Source: Archangium gephyra
Lineage (GTDB): Bacteria > Myxococcota > Myxococcia > Myxococcales > Myxococcaceae
NCBI RefSeq assembly: GCF_001027285.1
Contig: NZ_CP011509.1
Coordinates: 6,286,501 to 6,350,500 of the forward strand
Length of the DNA stretch: 64,000 bases
Direction: 5' to 3'
Shown: positions 63,253 through 64,000 of the stretch, one piece after another
Layout: every line of letters starts with the position of its first letter
How positions within the stretch are numbered: the stretch's first letter is position 1
The notes under the pieces: generated by a model
What the model was told of the DNA's origin: nothing
Seen by the model: the letters and a program-made list of their open reading frames with translations, nothing else
Database searches by the model: none
Program-made: the position numbers and the translations under genes

Positions 63253-64000
63253 TCACGGCTGCACGGAGTGCGGCTCGCGTCGCTTCTTCTCGTGGGATTT
63301 CGCTGAGACCGGCATGTAACACTTGCCCTGGTGCTCGGCTTGGTCGTCGTAGCAGGGCGGGCGCTTCGCCAGTTCCACCCAGCATCCACCGTTGATCTCC
63401 ACCTCGCCCGACTTGGGGAAGCAGGGGGCCTTGGCCTGATCACTGAACGGCCTGACGGGCAGCGGATAGGTGATGGTCGGCACGCCTGAGCCATCGAGGT
63501 CCACCAGCACGGGCGCTTGGACTTCGGCCACCGCCAACGCGCCGGCACTGGCTCGTGCCTCGCTATCGGGTCCTTCAGACTCTCCCGAGAAGCGTGGCAA
63601 CAGGAGCGCTCCGAGGGCGAGCGCGGTGAGTCCCGCGACCAGGAGTCCGCGGGGGGAGCGCAGCAGCCGCTTCATACGCCCCATCCACCGAGTCCAGGCG
63701 CTCACCGAGCCGCCCGTCAGATGGGCTCGGGCCTCCTCGTTCTTCTCCAAGCACTCCACGGCGGAAGTGAGGAGGTCGAGCATGTTGGACAAGTCTGGCA
63801 GCCGGCCCGAGGCGGGCGCCTGCTCTACCTCCAGGGCGAAGTAGGGAGGCTCGGCCTGTGAAGTGGCGCGGACGCTCCAGGACTCCCCAGGCTCCGAGTC
63901 CGTGCGTGCTCCGGGCATGACGACCAGGGCCGCGTTGCCTGTGTCGGTATTATGTGCCGCGTAGAGACGGCTCAGGTCCACCCCCACATTCTTGTACCGC
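63253..64000 (-). CDS. C-terminal part of a membrane protein, partial (runs off right edge)
   Basis: The frame is open to the window edge; codons before the GTG at 63985 read RYKN, so the true start is outside. Seen are a ~100-residue cytoplasmic domain (YAAHNTDTGNAALVVMPG, PPYFALEVEQAP), a basic stretch then a membrane helix (GLLVAGLTALALGALLLP) and ~90 residues outside. That tail contains CFPKSGEVEINGGCWVEL and PPCYDDQAEHQGKCYMPV, likely two disulfides. The tail resembles those of membrane-bound Ser/Thr kinases or their relatives in myxobacteria; the kinase part, if any, lies beyond the edge. Confidence 0.65.
   Translation of the reverse strand, partial: RYKNVGVDLSRLYAAHNTDTGNAALVVMPGARTDSEPGESWSVRATSQAEPPYFALEVEQAPASGRLPDLSNMLDLLTSAVECLEKNEEARAHLTGGSVSAWTRWMGRMKRLLRSPRGLLVAGLTALALGALLLPRFSGESEGPDSEARASAGALAVAEVQAPVLVDLDGSGVPTITYPLPVRPFSDQAKAPCFPKSGEVEINGGCWVELAKRPPCYDDQAEHQGKCYMPVSAKSHEKKRREPHSVQP

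Overview
The window is chromosomal DNA of very high GC from a fruiting-type myxobacterium, most likely of the Archangium/Cystobacter/Melittangium group. Several features point there: a myxobacterial encapsulin operon whose cargo carries the LTVGSLRR targeting motif, a TIGR02265-type protein known only from Myxococcales, two sigma-54 enhancer-binding regulators, several Hanks-type Ser/Thr kinases, and Cys-rich and PEGA/TPR lipoprotein genes.

Layout. 0-3.3 kb: leftward operon of encapsulin cargo (encB-like), shell (encA), an NtrC-type response regulator and a membrane-anchored protein cut by the window edge. 3.3-7.3 kb: lipid II flippase MurJ and a five-S1-domain RNA-binding protein. 7.4-7.9 kb: three identical initiator tRNA genes with a promoter and terminators. 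8-15 kb: a helical hypothetical, a 2OG oxygenase, a UvrA2-like ATPase overlapping a HEAT-repeat gene, and topoisomerase IB. 15-24 kb: a YqiJ-like membrane protein, a flotillin and a 1840-residue AAA ATPase, with REP-like cruciform elements either side of the ATPase gene. 24-34 kb: a fatty acid desaturase, an AsnC-type ligand-binding protein, a histidine kinase with a PhnD-like sensor domain, an ArsR/SRPBCC pair and a lipoprotein. 32-36.9 kb: leftward operon of FHA/sigma-54 activator, Ser/Thr kinase, TPR/PEGA protein and Cys-rich lipoprotein.

36.9-41.5 kb: a protease module bounded by a 39-bp direct repeat. It holds a free astacin-like metalloprotease, a caspase-like protease and a large protein ending in a second copy of the metalloprotease. 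The left repeat is a copy of the last codons of the kinase gene on the right border, differing by one synonymous base. 41.5-45.4 kb: Ser/Thr kinase, PAS/GAF histidine kinase and a TIGR02265 protein. 45.5-48.1 kb: a small cluster that looks like a new modified-peptide (RiPP-like) locus: a 39-residue peptide with a Gly-Gly leader end and its own promoter and terminator, an uncharacterised partner, and a terpene-cyclase-fold protein whose DxDDTA motif reads DADSTA.

48.4-54.7 kb: a carboxypeptidase-regulatory-repeat protein, a secreted cyclophilin, and two diverged ~360-bp copies of an element holding an inverted repeat, a perfect sigma-54 -24/-12 promoter, a G-rich stretch and an intrinsic terminator. 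These look like paired sigma-54-driven non-coding RNA genes either side of a beta-propeller-like gene. 54.8-63.2 kb: a patchwork of probably acquired genes (GlxA/AraC regulator, PhyH dioxygenase, lipocalin-like protein, NADPH:F420-reductase-like protein, penicillin acylase) mixed with truncated SDR, MarR and three IS91-family transposase remnants. The right end holds a small Gly-rich protein and a protein cut by the window edge.
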